Shown here in pieces: positions 1-11,490 of a stretch of DNA of 64,000 bases. Source of the stretch: Hexactinellida sp. DTS-2022 (Eukaryota; Porifera; Hexactinellida); contig JAPNXP010000001.1 of the NCBI GenBank assembly GCA_028753945.1, forward strand, positions 14,250,501 through 14,314,500, written 5' to 3'. The notes beneath the pieces were generated by a model that was not told the DNA's origin, did not search any database, and was given only the letters and a program-made list of their open reading frames with translations. The translations under genes and the position numbers were made by a program. The stretch's first letter is position 1. Each line of letters opens with the position of its first letter.

Positions 1-1505
1 ATGACGCTCACATACCTGGCTGTATATTTCATTATTGCAGTTGGCCTCTTGGTTGTTGATACTGCGCCTGTGCTGGTGGAGAAGTCCTCAGACAGCTGTC
101 CGTGAAGAGGTTCCACATTTCTCCAGGATTGCTGGGCTGCCGCTGCATGTGGAGAGGATGATGGCTAAGAGGCTCCTTAGGTTGGCAGGAGACTTGGTGA
201 CAGTGGCCTCCTCCATTGCCAGGCTCAGGTGTTGATCGTTTCAGGAGTCCTCTGAACAAGCAGGCTTCCCGAAATGTGTTGCAGATGTTGTTGTTGACCG
301 TTCTGAGGTCCTGGAAAGAAGTGGGGTCGGACACCTCGTTGAGCAAGAGCCGCAGGTAGTAGCATTCTCCAGCTCTGGGACTGAAAGTATAGATTCTACC
401 AATGGCATGAACCCTCCAGATGTCGTCAACTTGATCCTCTCCGTCTACCAACTCTCCTCTCTTGCGTAGCTCCCACTTCTTGGTGCCCTTGTTCCAGGTG
501 TAGTACTCGGAAAACTCGGGGTATTTAATGCTATATGCAAAGCTGTCTTTGGTGCAGAGTTCAAAGAAGGCTGTTAGGATAGTTGTTAGGGGTGGGCCTT
601 GTGCTCTAGGGCGTTGGTTTCGGAGATCATCACCTCCGGCCGTTCTCCAGGTGCACTGTCAGTCCAACCACAGGCGGGAAGTGCTCGTGAGTGGGGTGTC
701 GGGGATGCGCCAGGCTGCTTCGCTGCTGCCCACATACCTGGCATTCTGGAACTGGGCGACTCTTCCACTGCCCTGAGCTGGTGTGGCTGCTCTTGGTGTT
801 TCCCTCCTCTGTGCGCTGCAGTTCGAACACCGCTTGGTCCGTTCCATTAGTACGTATTTCAGTGCGGACTAGATGCTTTTGATGCTGCTGCAGATCTCTA
901 CGCTGATGTGACAGTTGAACTGACGCACCAGAAGGGATTGTATGGCACTACCCACTGGTTGGTGACCTCCTGTCTATCTGCTGGACATACTGGCGCATAT
1001 TTACAGTGCCTGTGCTTCGGCCGTCATCTGGCTTGCGGCGGCGGTATATTGGGTAGCTGTCGTTTCCTTGCTCTGTGCATTGGAGGAACTGATTGGGGAA
1101 ACCCTTGGTGCACTGACCGTCGACCATGCAGGGAGAGTTCTTGTTTAGAGTGCCGCATGGACCGTGAAACATATGAGAGAGGACCAGTTTGTGGAGCGTC
1201 ATGTCATTGGTCTTGTCGGGGATCTCTGCAGAGATGACCAGGTCAATTTCTTAAGGCCTGCACATAGAAATGCATATGAAATTAACATCACAAAGGTTGG
1301 GATTTGATAATTTGCTTTATGAATACACCTAATCTTATCCCCCGGGTCCCGCCAGATGAGGATGTGAGCTTGAGGGATACCACGTTTCTGGTACTCGATT
1401 GAGTACAGCGATGCCGATTGCGTCTTACTTAATCAAGAATTTCATTTATTTTAGTTTCTGAGGAAACCCCCTAATAACTAATTCTGACCGGTCCTGGAGA
1501 TCCTT

Positions 1506-1678
1506 CAGGGCCGGATTTATATCTGTGGGCCCCGGGGCAATCAATCTGTGGGGGTCCTGAAATTTCGTTATTGTACACTAATTTGAATGTATTGGTAGTA
1601 TTATTACTATTGTGGGGGACCTTATGTGTGTGGGCCCCGGTGCAAATATCCTGCATAAGTTCCTTAAGTCCGGCCCTG
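1506..1678. mobile_element. hAT-type MITE inside Helitron copy 1
   Basis: A 173 bp non-coding element with terminal inverted repeats CAGGGCCGGATTTA and TAAGTCCGGCCCTG. The flanking 8-mers agatcctt and ggctcctt match at 6 of 8 positions, as expected for an aged 8 bp target duplication. The same element sits at the equivalent place in Helitron copy 2 (about 32034-32206), so it was present before the two copies separated. Confidence 0.8.
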
Positions 1679-2268
1679 GGCTCCTTGCTTGGCAGCAGGT
1701 TATCCACAATTCGGGCTACTTGGGATTGCAAGTCATTGTGACGAATAAGTAAGCCCTCCCATGCATCGGACGTAGGCCATGGCATCGCACTGTTTCTCAT
1801 GCATGTACCTCGGCCCACCTGTGTGTGTAGCTGGTAGCTCCACCCTCTGACTACTTGGCCATAATCTCCATCTGCTGCCTCAGGCTGTATCGGAGCCTCG
1901 TTAGCTTCCGACCTGAGGGTCTGCTGCTCGCGATCTTGCAGCAGGCATCGACCAAGACTGCTGGAAGAGACCGCACCCTGTAGCAGGTAGTTGCCGTCCC
2001 TGACCATCATATGTAAGCAGTAATACTGCTGCTGTGCTACTTACGCCCGTTTCTCCCCTGCATGTAGATGTGGTAGCCATCAGTGCCATATGGGAACAGC
2101 AGCGGGTATTGCAGCGGGTCGTATCCTGGGTGCAGCTGGAGATACGTTTGAGGTGGCCATCCTTGAGGCGAATGACGATGTCTCTGTTCTCTGTTGGCTC
2201 ATTAGCTATGAGGATTGCCACTTATGCAGCCTTCTGGGTTTGTAGCGTCTCTCGTGTTCGCCCTGGGG

Positions 2269-2424
2269 CATAGGCGTAGTGAATTCAAAAGTCCATCCTT
2301 CGGGCCGCCCGGAAATTCCGGGTAAACTCCGGGTAAACTACGGGTAGAGTATTAGTAGAATAGGAGTGTTTCTTAAGGGCCTTCTGGACATTTCTGGGCA
2401 CCCGGGCGGGTTACGACGCCTATG
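2269..2424. mobile_element. CATAGGCGTCGTAA-family MITE, copy 1
   Basis: A 156 bp element with ends CATAGGCGTAGT and ACGACGCCTATG and a GC-rich interior (CCGGGTAAACTCCGGG-like words). The flanks ccctgggg and ccccgggc match at 6 of 8 positions. Other members are at 7329-7484 and 35875-36041. It is non-coding; the 8 bp duplications point to hAT-type mobilisation. Confidence 0.8.
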
Positions 2425-2976
2425 CCCCGGGCGTCTGTCCTTCAGGGGCGTAGCCAGGGTTTTGGATGGGGGGGGGGGGGGGTCCTGAGCAAGTGAAGTT
2501 AGCTAGTAACGGGATCTGGGGGCATTGCCCCCAGCGATTTAAAAAAATTACTTTAACCTAAGACCGATTGCGGTACGGGAAACTCTATTGCAGTAATCTC
2601 TACCCATTAACAAATGTTTATGTTGCAGTCTATTGCCGAAATTAGTCATTTGCGCAATTGACTAGTTAGTTGCGCAAAAAACTAAATGGTTAGTCATTTG
2701 CGCAATTGACTAGTCTATTGCCGAAGTCAACAAAACATCATTAGTTTTCAGAATTTTCAGTCTTCTATTTTAATGTGGAATTATTATATATTGTTGAATC
2801 TTTACGTACGTAAGCATATCTTCACTATTACTTTCCTCAGTGCCCCGACACTTGCTACGCGCCTGGTTTGTCTTCCTGTATTTAACGTAAATAATTAAGA
2901 AAGTAAATTTTTTAAAGTACCAATGATGTAACTTAAGCATGTAATGATTATGTTGTACGTAAATAATAGCATAGTG

Positions 2977-3591
2977 CAAGTGCGGATTCAGGATTGTGTA
3001 AGTGGGGGGGGGGCGGCACCGGACCGAGCGAAAATAAGGGGGAGTCTGTGGGGGCTTACCCCCTCTGAATTTTTACAAAGTTCCTAAAATCGATAGATTC
3101 CTAGTTTCATAGTACAGTAGAAACCGGGATTTTTTCAACCATTTTTTAAATGTAAGAATAGTTAGAATAAACCGATAGTTATAAAAAAAACTATGGAAAA
3201 TACTAGTCAATTTTTATTACCTCACAAATAGTTAGAATAAACCGTTAAGTTAGAGTAATCCGAGTTAGTAAACACCGATAGAATAAGTAGAATAACGAAT
3301 TAAACTATAATTGCAGTACAAATTCGTTAAATAACAATAATAATTAGAATAACCAAGTGTAAGAAAACCCCGGTTTCAACTGTAGATTTGTTGTTTATTG
3401 TAAAGAGAAATCTCAAGTTTGTTAAATCAATACAAATTATTTAAGAATTCGTTAAATCTGTGTTCTAAAACCGTTATTGTAGTCTATTCTCATATTATTT
3501 GGTTCCACCAGTTAATTTTCCCCATATTTATGGGTAATCTTTTTCCAGGGGGGGGCGTGCCCCCTGTGCCCCCCCCCTAAATCCGCCACTG
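2977..3591. mobile_element. Nested MITE with CAGTGGCGGATTTAGG ends
   Basis: The left end reads CAAGTGCGGATTCAGG and the right end is the complement of CAGTGGCGGATTTAGG, each followed by a long G run (C run at the right). A clean target duplication could not be recognised. It contains a smaller mariner-type MITE at 3115-3382. Non-coding. Confidence 0.65.
3115..3382. mobile_element. Mariner-type MITE nested in the previous element
   Basis: A 268 bp element with ends CAGTAGAAACCGGGATTTT and AAAACCCCGGTTTCAACTG, flanked by TA on both sides (3113-3114 and 3383-3384). This is the third or fourth level of nesting here: Helitron, then hAT-ended element, then MITE, then this MITE. Confidence 0.75.
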
Positions 3592-3760
3592 TAGTGGGAT
3601 TCCCAATTGTAGCTACGCACCTGGACTCAGAAATTCTATTTGAGAATTATTCGTAAGTTTTGCTATATGTGTTACTAGAAAGAAAATAAATCTATCTAAA
3701 CTGATATATTATATATGAATAATGAAAAGTCAGTGATTTTTTCTGAATGAAGCTATCAAA

Positions 3761-6387
3761 CTAGTGCATTTGTACACTTTTACCATTATGGCACCTCGTA
3801 TGGCATTGTTTACTACTCCTTCTGCAAGGGCATCTATTATTCTTACAATTCTTACATTTGCAAGAATAAGTAGTACTCAATGAAGCGTTCTGCATAGCAT
3901 TTGTGTATGGAATTGTTGATTCAGGCATTTCATCCAACATGAGTACTTTTGCTGGACATAAATCAAATTGGTTTCTGGTAAAAGGAGTATCAATCTTTCC
4001 TTGTTTGGTAGCTATTGTATAATATCCATCTCGGTTTTCAGCTATAACCCCAATCATATTTCTACTTCCTAGTGTTGTCCTTACATCAGGTTTAGAAATC
4101 GGCAAAATGACATTATCTCCCACATTACCTGAGGGTAGTTTATTGGCACTATACTTAAGCATACGGTTATGCAATTTTTGTTGCTTGCATTTAATAGTGC
4201 ATCGATTTGATTCTGCTTTCTCACGTTTTCTGTTTAACGAACAATTTTTGCAAAGTATTCTGGAACCAAAGCCCTCTTCACCAAGTTGGATACCACATGG
4301 GACATGAATATACCGTAAGCAATCAGGACAACTATGAAGTTTTGATGTTTCCAGTCCACATTCAACACAGTTTATGTTGAGGATGGCGGAAGGGGAATAA
4401 CTTTGTTCAAAAGGAGATTCATTTGATGGTATTGAATTTGAGTCAACATCAGTTTCAGTAGGGGGAAACTTTGAATTGATATAGGGTTCATAATGAGGAA
4501 GTGATTGGTTAGGTGGATCATACACCTGAAGATTTGAAGGAAGAGGTAGTGATATTTCTTCTATATATGCATCAAAGTTTCCAGAATCAAAACTTTGAGG
4601 ATAGTCTGTAATACCCGTGTTCATTGGTTCGTTTCCATGGGTCTGTTCAATGAATTCTCCCTCCGATTGATTAATATCTTCAATAATTATATCTAGGTCT
4701 TCTTCTGTAATTATGTCATTTGATAGCTCATCAGGAATACCTAATTCTGCTAATCCCAAAGGAGGCTTGCGATTAAAAAGGGCCTCAAATGGTGTCATTC
4801 CGAGTGTAGTATGAAAACTTGTATTTTTTTGATATTGTACCTGTCCAACCAATTTTACCCAGGAATTTGTGGAATGCTCAAGGCAAGAAGTAGTAAAAAG
4901 TTGTTTGATACTTTGATTAGCACGCTCAACAGAACCTTGAGACTGTGGGTAGCGTGGCTTACCATGAATGATCTTCGAATATGGACAGTGTTGATTGAGT
5001 GTTTGGAAGAGCAGCTCGTTTCGGAACTCTCTTCCATTATCACTTTGTAACAATAGTGGAGCACCTAAGTCCCAGAAAATATTCATTAAAACTTTAGATA
5101 CCTCTTGAGCTGATTTATTAATAAGAGGACATATACGAATATATTTTGTGAAATGGTCTTGGTAAACCAATAACCACTTATATCAGGGCTGTATCAACTC
5201 ATTTTGAGTTGGTAAAAAAACTCATTTCCTCGGAACCAATTCATTCATTTATATTGTACCAACTCATTCAACTCATTCATTTGGATGTAACCAACTCATT
5301 CAACTCATTCAATTTATCCAGTTTTATGCAACCAACTCATTTCAACTCATTTCAACTCATTCAACTCATTCAACTCATTTTAAAACTCGTTCAACTCGAC
5401 TCATTTAATTACACATTCAAATGCATGTAACTCACATGCAATTAACTCATTAAAAAAATTGTATACATATGCGATGCAAGCCACTGTTGCTAAAAAACTT
5501 GCTTCAGCACTATTTTCATGATTTCGAGTATTTTTCGAGTATTGAGATGAGATCTGCATCTCACTATGGGTTGACGCAAATACTACTTATGCCACGTGGC
5601 AGGACAATTATTGTCTATGATATATATTTTAACCAATTTTAGAAATGAGTTGGTTCAAACCAACCATTTCTAAAATGAGTTGATTCAACCAACTCATTTC
5701 TAAAATGAGTTGAACTCATTTCAACTCATTCAAGTGAGCTATCAACTCATTCAACTCATTCATTTAGACCACTACCAACTCATTCAACTCATTCAGAAAA
5801 ATGAGTTGATTTTGCCAACTCAAAATGAGTTGATACAGCCCTGACTTATATGGTTCGTTAGTCTCTGGGAAAGTAGACGAAAAATCAATGAGATCCATTT
5901 GACCTCTGGACAAGTAAGCTGAAGAAGATATAGGTTTTACAACTAACGATTTCATTGGTTTCTTATGCTTCTTAAACTGGCAAAATTCGCAATAAAATAC
6001 GTAAATTTGACAAACCTCTTTCGTTATACCATAGTATTTCTGAGAAATAGCTTTATGAAGGCCATCACGACCAGGATGCCCCTGATCTATGTGAATCTTT
6101 TTAATGATAGAAAACATATCTTCAATTGGTACAACTCTCTTATTTAAAGCTGCCTCATCTCCTTTCAAATATAGCAAATTTGAAGTCTGAAACTTAACAA
6201 TTGTGAATCTTTTATTGAGACGATACCACTTATTATAAGTAGAGGAATTGCTCTTCGGAGGTACCCCAGAGAGAAAAAGTATCTTTTCATCTACTTCAAT
6301 GCGTGTAAATAGATCTGAACGATTGGCTTTAGATAATTTGGATAATGTCTCGTAGAAACGAGCTTCAATATTCATAATTAGTCTCAA
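3761..6387 (-). pseudogene. KRBA2/Ginger-like DDE integrase gene, split by a MITE
   Basis: Two open pieces on the minus strand belong to one integrase. The upstream piece (6387 to about 5852) holds an HHCC zinc-binding region (IHIDQGHPGRDGLH, then FYCEFCQ) and the first catalytic Asp in QMDLIDFSS. The downstream piece (about 5183-3761) holds the second Asp in LLLQSDNGREF and the Glu in QGSVERANQS, 37 residues later by my count. Next comes a PHD-like Cys/His cluster (CVECGLETSKLHSCPDC ... HVPCG) and a C-terminal Cys-rich CXC-like tail (CKCKNCKNNRCPC). The 660 bp element at 5184-5843 separates the pieces between the first and second catalytic Asp. Apart from this insertion no stop interrupts either piece, so disruption looks recent. 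The family matches transposon integrases domesticated in vertebrates as KRBA2-type genes; the exact superfamily (Ginger or a relative) is inferred. Confidence 0.82.
5184..5843. mobile_element. hAT-type MITE with CAACTCATT word arrays, inside the integrase gene
   Basis: A 660 bp element starting CAGGGCTGTATCAACTCATT and ending in its complement, flanked by a perfect 8 bp duplication acttatat (5176-5183 and 5844-5851). Both subterminal regions are filled with degenerate head-to-tail copies of CAACTCATT on one side and AATGAGTTG on the other. Non-coding. Such subterminal word arrays resemble hAT transposase binding sites, but that role is inferred. Confidence 0.92.
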
Positions 6388-7328
6388 TTCTCAACCAACA
6401 AAAATGCAAAAATATATCCACGTTTAACTTAATTGGACTCATGCTAGCTTGCGTTTATATACAATTTCCGACTACACAATTTAAGTTACAGTATATAGAA
6501 ATTAACAGTGAAATCAAGATATCATCATCCAAACGTGATTACTTCTCCTTGAGGTTGAAAATGCTTATATCGATACACATCGGTAAAGCCATTTGCTTTG
6601 TTAATGGTAAACTTGTTTCAGCTCCACCGCCCGCATCATATTTTTTCTACCGCACTTTATTGTCACATATTGCCAATTTTGTTGAAGATTACTATTAACA
6701 CACTCTAAAATAGCCAGGGGCGGCATACCTGGCGTAGCAAGTGTCGGGGCACTGAGGAAAGTAATAGTGAAGATATGCTTACGTACGTAAAGATTCAACA
6801 ATATATAATAATTCCACATTAAAATAGAAGACTGAAAATTCTGAAAACTAATGATGTTTTGTTGACTTCGGCAATAGACTAGTCAATTCCGCAAATGACT
6901 AACCATTTAGTTTTTTGCGCAACTAACTAGTCAATTGCGCAAATGACTAATTTCGGCAATAGACTGCAACATTTGTTATAGATTAATAAACATGATAATT
7001 AACAGACAGTAATCAAGTACTATTAAGTAGACCCTATGTATGTTTTTTTGAGGTACTTTTGAAACCTGAGTAGTCCTCTGTTTTTTTATTGCTAATGAAA
7101 ACAAATAAGTCTGACAGATTGGGGGGGTCCTAGGACCCCCAGGACGCCCCCCTCCCTACGCCACTGCTGTCCTCTCGGATCACGATCTTTCGCTCTTCGA
7201 TGTTTCCCTCCTTGATTATTTCCTTTGCCGTATTGAGTTCACGAACATAGTGGTAGTTGTGGTGGAAACAATCGGTGAGGTTTCTGATGATCTCTTGACT
7301 GAGGACTCGTCCGCTCCTAACTGAAGCC

Positions 7329-7484
7329 CATAGGCGTCGTAACCCGCCCGGGTGCCCGGAAATGTCCGGGCGGTCCGGAAGGGTTGCCCCTATGCTACTA
7401 ATACTATACCCGGAGTTTACCCGGGCATTACCCGGAATTTCCGGGCGGCCCGAAGGATTAACCTTTGCATTTAAGACGCCTATG
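7329..7484. mobile_element. CATAGGCGTCGTAA-family MITE, copy 2
   Basis: A 156 bp element with ends CATAGGCGTCGTAA and TTAAGACGCCTATG, flanked by perfect 8 bp duplications ctgaagcc (7321-7328 and 7485-7492). Helitron copy 2 shows the uninterrupted site near 32960. Non-coding. Confidence 0.93.
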
Positions 7485-7744
7485 CTGAAGCCTGCTCTGC
7501 GAAGGTTTCCATAAAGTAGACTTGCAGAAACTTTGGTTGAGCTTCCTCAGGTGGAAGAAAGCTGCCAATACGGTGAAACACCTGCAAAATAATAGTAATC
7601 ATGTTCGCTAACGTGACGTATGATCGTACTTGGCCTTGAATCCTGAAGCTGGGGTTCCAGCCCTGTACGGAGGCATCCTGGTGGCAGAAGCTAGTCATAG
7701 AGAAGCAGCCGTTGTCTATAGCTGCGATGTAGCTGCTAGTCATA

Positions 7745-9250
7745 AATGTCGCAAGTATTTGCTAGCAGCAGTGGATACAGTAGTTTGGACTGAGCACAGC
7801 CCACTTGCGTGGATGCGGAAACAGAAGGACACCAGAGGCAGGTATGCCCGGCGGATTCTGGAGCTCGAACCCATATTGATAAACTACGTTATAAGTACCG
7901 GAGGGTGCTGGAAACCTCGCAGCCCATCAGCTACGCAGATGTCTGACAGGTGAGACAACGCAGTTAACGACGACGTAGGGTACTTTGTAGGGAATGTTTA
8001 CACGTTGAATAGGGAATATTTAGATGGCTGCGATAGTGAGTTCCCGGATTTAGCAAATAATATATTGGAAGCGCATAGGCACGACGAGATGACGGCAGAA
8101 GCAATTATGCAACTACAGACTCACGGTATAGTTGGTTCCGGCCACTTAAGAAGTTTTTCGGCCTTAAGATTAGAAATGAAATCTTGTTTAGACGAAAATG
8201 GATAGTAATACCAGCTTCCTTTGCGATGAGATTTCCGAAATTGTTAATCGCTCAAACTATGAAGAAATGCACCGCACAATTCATGAACTCAAATGAGATT
8301 TTATTGGCGTGGCATGTATACGGACACCGAGAGTGTGTGCAAGCGGTACATATATGGTTTGTGTAAAGAAAAAGAGATCGTACTCCCAGAACAAACATAA
8401 ATCCCATCAAGTTGAGTTGCGAGCTTTCAAGAGCTACAATTGCTTTTGACGTCGCGACCCCAACCGAAGATAAAAGAACTTATATTGTGGCTCTATTCTC
8501 CAAATACATCGAGGCTATGCTATTCCGATGAGGAACCAAACCGCCAGAGCATTGTAGAAGCCTTAGATTCCGGGTGGCTTTTGTGGCATGGGTATCCTGT
8601 CACGATTCTTTCGGACGAGGGCCCGAACGTGGATGGGCATATAGTACGACAGTCATGTCAGCAGCTTGGTATCCAGAAGTGTCATTTCACACCATATCAC
8701 CCCCAAGGGATGGTGAGCATTCAGTCTTGCAAACAATCCTTGCGTTGTCAGCTCGCGGGAAAGGAATTTGTCGTACCGATTGGCCAAAATTACTCCAGGA
8801 AACCAGTTTCATCCACAATGCACATTTAAGCGCTAGTACCGGTGTTACTCCTAACGAGGTCATGTTCGGAACGCGTTTGCAACAAAGGTTGATGGAGAAA
8901 TGAAAGAGAGCTACGACTGGGGATAAAAGTATCCGAAATCTCATCCGGGAATTGGATACTCGTAAAGACGAAGCGCGAACCAATTCACTGTCGCCCGTTT
9001 ACCGCGGACCTTGGAAAGTACTGAAGAGAAGGGAGTTAACGTACACCTCAAGGTCCCGGGTGTAGAGAGAGAGCTCGCGTGGTACATTTGAATAGGTGCA
9101 AAGACTCCCACCACCTGCAATGAGAATGGGGGCAGTACAGGCCATATAACCTGGATAACCCCAGCTCGAGAGTTACATTCTGGGATCACACTCGGGGGCT
9201 GAAGAAGTTGGGACTACCTTTGAAGCGACGAGAGCGTCTCGATACCAGAG
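7745..9250 (+). pseudogene. Ty3/gypsy pol relic (RNase H and integrase)
   Basis: Plus-strand fragments of a Ty3/gypsy polyprotein. The RNase H segment at about 7745-7960 contains the family motif around WTEHSPLAWMRKQKD followed by GRYARRILELE. After a degraded linker (8005-8205), an integrase core piece at 8500-8910 carries GYPVTILSDEG, FTPYHPQGM and then STGVTPNEVMFG in another frame. Frameshifts and stops rule out function. No long terminal repeats were found. The Helitron N-terminus (minus strand) meets the RNase H piece at the same junction here and at about 33235, so the two were duplicated as one composite. Confidence 0.82.
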
Positions 9251-9689
9251 CAAGAATCCAGAAGGTCGTCTAGGCAAAGAAAATACAGAAATATAGACCA
9301 GAGGTCCGTGTCAGTATTTGAATCAACTAGCGATTTAGTACGTATCGGATATAGTGACCTTTTAGCCTGTACAAACGAGTGTCGTGTTCACTGCAATGCT
9401 CACTATGCACTCAAACCTCCCTTTCGGATACTGTCTTCCGGAGGGTGCCCGTCACTGAGATGTCCGAATCTCAGAAATACAATGGCTGGTACATATGCAA
9501 TCGCAAAGGGTCTGATCCATATTTTCTAGATTCATTCAAAGATTACAAATTATATTTTTAATGGGTTGTGGAAAATTTATGATTTGTAATTAACCTCCAT
9601 TATTGGTCAATAATACATATTTAGTTTTGCTCTATACCAATAAGGGTGCCCGTATCTGAGAGGTCCGGATCTCGAGGCTTGAGTGTATG

Positions 9690-11490
9690 CTATTATACTG
9701 TACAATATTGTCCCTTCGAGTCTATAGCTTCGTCACTGGAAATGTCGCTGAAGATAATGGCTATGTTTCCTCCACGCGCCCAGGAACAGTCCGCCCACAG
9801 CCTTCACGTGGTCCCCCATCTGGAAGAACTTCCTAAGTTTGTTGATCGGAACTCTATCTCCGACTTGAGCATGGACCTCCTTGTGGTTCGGCAGAATGGT
9901 TAGTCTTCCCGTCGACGCTTGTCACCTTCCCCAGGAGGTTCTTGAGCTCCCCCGGCACCAGCTTCTTCTCCCTGGAGGTGGTGCTCAGATTAAGATCGAT
10001 GTCCTCTGGGGTAGTTTGGAACTTCTCCAGCTCCTTAAGCGTAGGGGTATGAGGACTGCGTTCTTCGGAAATACTTGTACAGGAATCCGGCCTGTTAGCT
10101 CTCGCCTTCGAATATCTGGTAGCCCCTCTCGTTGGAGACCCGCCCCGCAGTCTTTAAAAGCGTCATCGTCAAATAGATTCTGTTCCGGCCTCTTGAAGCC
10201 CTTATCTTTGCGAATGGGTCTGTTGTTAAGCTTTGAATCGCACTTGAGAGCTATTCCCTTCATATCGAGTGGGGGATTAACTTTAATAGAGCGAGTTCTG
10301 ACAGTTATCCACGTACACAACCTGTGCTATGTCGTCTCGGTAGAATCCTTTCTTAAGCCGCACCCAGGATCCCTTCCTAACCACAGTCGGGTCCCTAACC
10401 AACTTAAGCATGTCAGTCATCCCCTGGATGGGGACCATTTTCTGGTTGTGCAGTCCCATTGTTAGGTAATTATAGCTAGGTCAGGTTGCTGTTCCCCCTA
10501 TGGCCGCTTTACGTGCGACTGTTTGTAAGCCTCCACGTATATGTACCCTTCACACCCTCCGGCGCTACAACAGACCTGATGAGGAGGGACTTGGTGTCGT
10601 TTAAGAAAATCAATTTTCTCATAAGATTGAAGGCGGTCTCTTTCTCACAGCTGAGCCGGCACTTTACCATCAAGAGATTGGGATCCTTCCTACCTATAAA
10701 TAACCAATCAATCTCTGTCATATGTTGATGTGTTGCACGGCGATTCCCATCCTTCTAAATCGTGGACCCCTAAAGCAAATACCAAACATTCTGTGTACCC
10801 CACCCATTGCCAGTGATACAAATTTAAGATATTGTGGACCCCCTACCCCAGGTTGGGAACAACTGTGTAAACATGAAACACGGTTAAAACTCAAACTACT
10901 TTAGTCCCTTCAAAGCATTTTCAATACAAATGGTATGGGTTAATACGAATTCCGGATAAGGCGAAAGCATTTTGATGGTCCCTGGTGTTCCTACTAGCGA
11001 GGTTTTACTGTGGTTATCCAACTTAACCGGCAAGAGCTTCTGCTGCTGTATCTCGTCGTCTTGTAACGCGTATGACCCAGCGTCGTAGCCGGAGAATCGC
11101 TTCGCCATCGCCTCCACTATCTCCTCTCCGTCCAGCTCATTCATCTGCTGCTTGAACTTAATGTGTCCGGAGGGTCCGTCTCCACCTTCCTGCCCCCGGC
11201 CTCACGTGCCCCTCTCTATGGCCGATACAGCTCCTGGATGCCCTCCTCCCGTCCCTCTCGCACTCGTCCTCTCCGTCGCTAACCTCCGCCAGGTCCCGGA
11301 TCAGATCGTTCCGCGGTGCTTCTTGCGGAGTACTCTCCTTGTTCGAGTCGGATATGTCGTCATCGACCTCCGACCCAGACCCGGAGTCCTCCCCCCCCCA
11401 CGGGAAAGCCCCGCGCGGCACCTTAGCGGGCCTCTCCTCTGCGGAGCCGAATCGGATATGCTGGCGTCGCTCTCAGAGTCACTCATGCTA
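9690..11490 (-). pseudogene. SUPT5H: Spt5 (SUPT5H) pseudogene, N-terminal half
   Basis: Minus-strand fragments follow the order of the elongation factor Spt5, the DSIF subunit that binds RNA polymerase II. In order: an acidic start MSDSESDASISDS near 11486; an acidic stretch at 11421-11158; QQQKLLPV near 11050-11030; the NGN domain (DPNLLMVKCRL, IRSVVAPEGVKG) at 10690-10540; NQKMVPIQGMTDMLKLV near 10440; a KOW region (WVRLKKGFYRDDIAQV) near 10350; GFKRPEQNLFDDD near 10200; LKELEKFQTTPEDIDL near 10030; and RKFFQMGDHVKAVGG near 9800. Several frameshifts and stops break it. No introns are seen across most of this span. The exception is about 300 bp of unrelated sequence between 11010 and 10700, which could be a retained intron or an insertion. 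A decayed retrocopy or a captured fragment are both possible. Confidence 0.85.

Larger units (their letters stand above)
2443..7166. mobile_element. hAT-ended 4.7 kb element carrying an integrase gene, inserted in Helitron copy 1
   Basis: The outer ends are CAGGGGCGTAGCCAGGG at the left and the complement of CAGTGGCGTAGGGAGGGG at the right. They are flanked by ctgtcctt (2435-2442) and ctgtcctc (7167-7174), an 8 bp target duplication with one mismatch. The uninterrupted target is visible in Helitron copy 2 near 32800. Inside lie roughly 255 bp subterminal inverted repeats (about 2607-2865 against 6728-6980). Between them is an integrase coding region on the minus strand (3761-6387). Smaller elements are nested at 2977-3591, 3115-3382 and 5184-5843. 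No hAT transposase was recognised. Either the integrase element landed inside a hAT element, or the integrase belongs to an element with hAT-like ends; the sequence alone does not decide. Confidence 0.85.
1..7740 (-). mobile_element. Helitron copy 1, decayed and interrupted
   Basis: This is a rolling-circle transposon read on the minus strand from about 7740 down past the window start. It is seen as frame-shifted pieces. The N-terminal Helitron_like_N segment is at 7743-7485 and 7328-7167 (WNPSFRIQG, then a GSFLPPEEAQPKF piece). A piece with NEPTENRDIVIRLKDGHLKR is near 2221-2150. The Rep region follows at 2010-840: MVRDGNYLLQG, an HUH region reading RGIPQAHIL near 1384-1358, and NCHINVEICSS near 910. 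The start of the helicase (AGECYYLRLLLNEV) is at 400-340. The first His of the usual HUH motif is Gln here. A 48 bp intron with GT/AG ends is visible at 7582-7629. Many frameshifts make it non-functional. It is interrupted by the elements at 2269-2424, 2443-7166 and 7329-7484. The termini were not found, and the helicase runs off the window. Confidence 0.88.

Noticed and set aside
5209..5430. Phe/Asn/Ser-rich repeated frame
   Set aside because: Translation of CAACTCATT words inside the MITE at 5184-5843.
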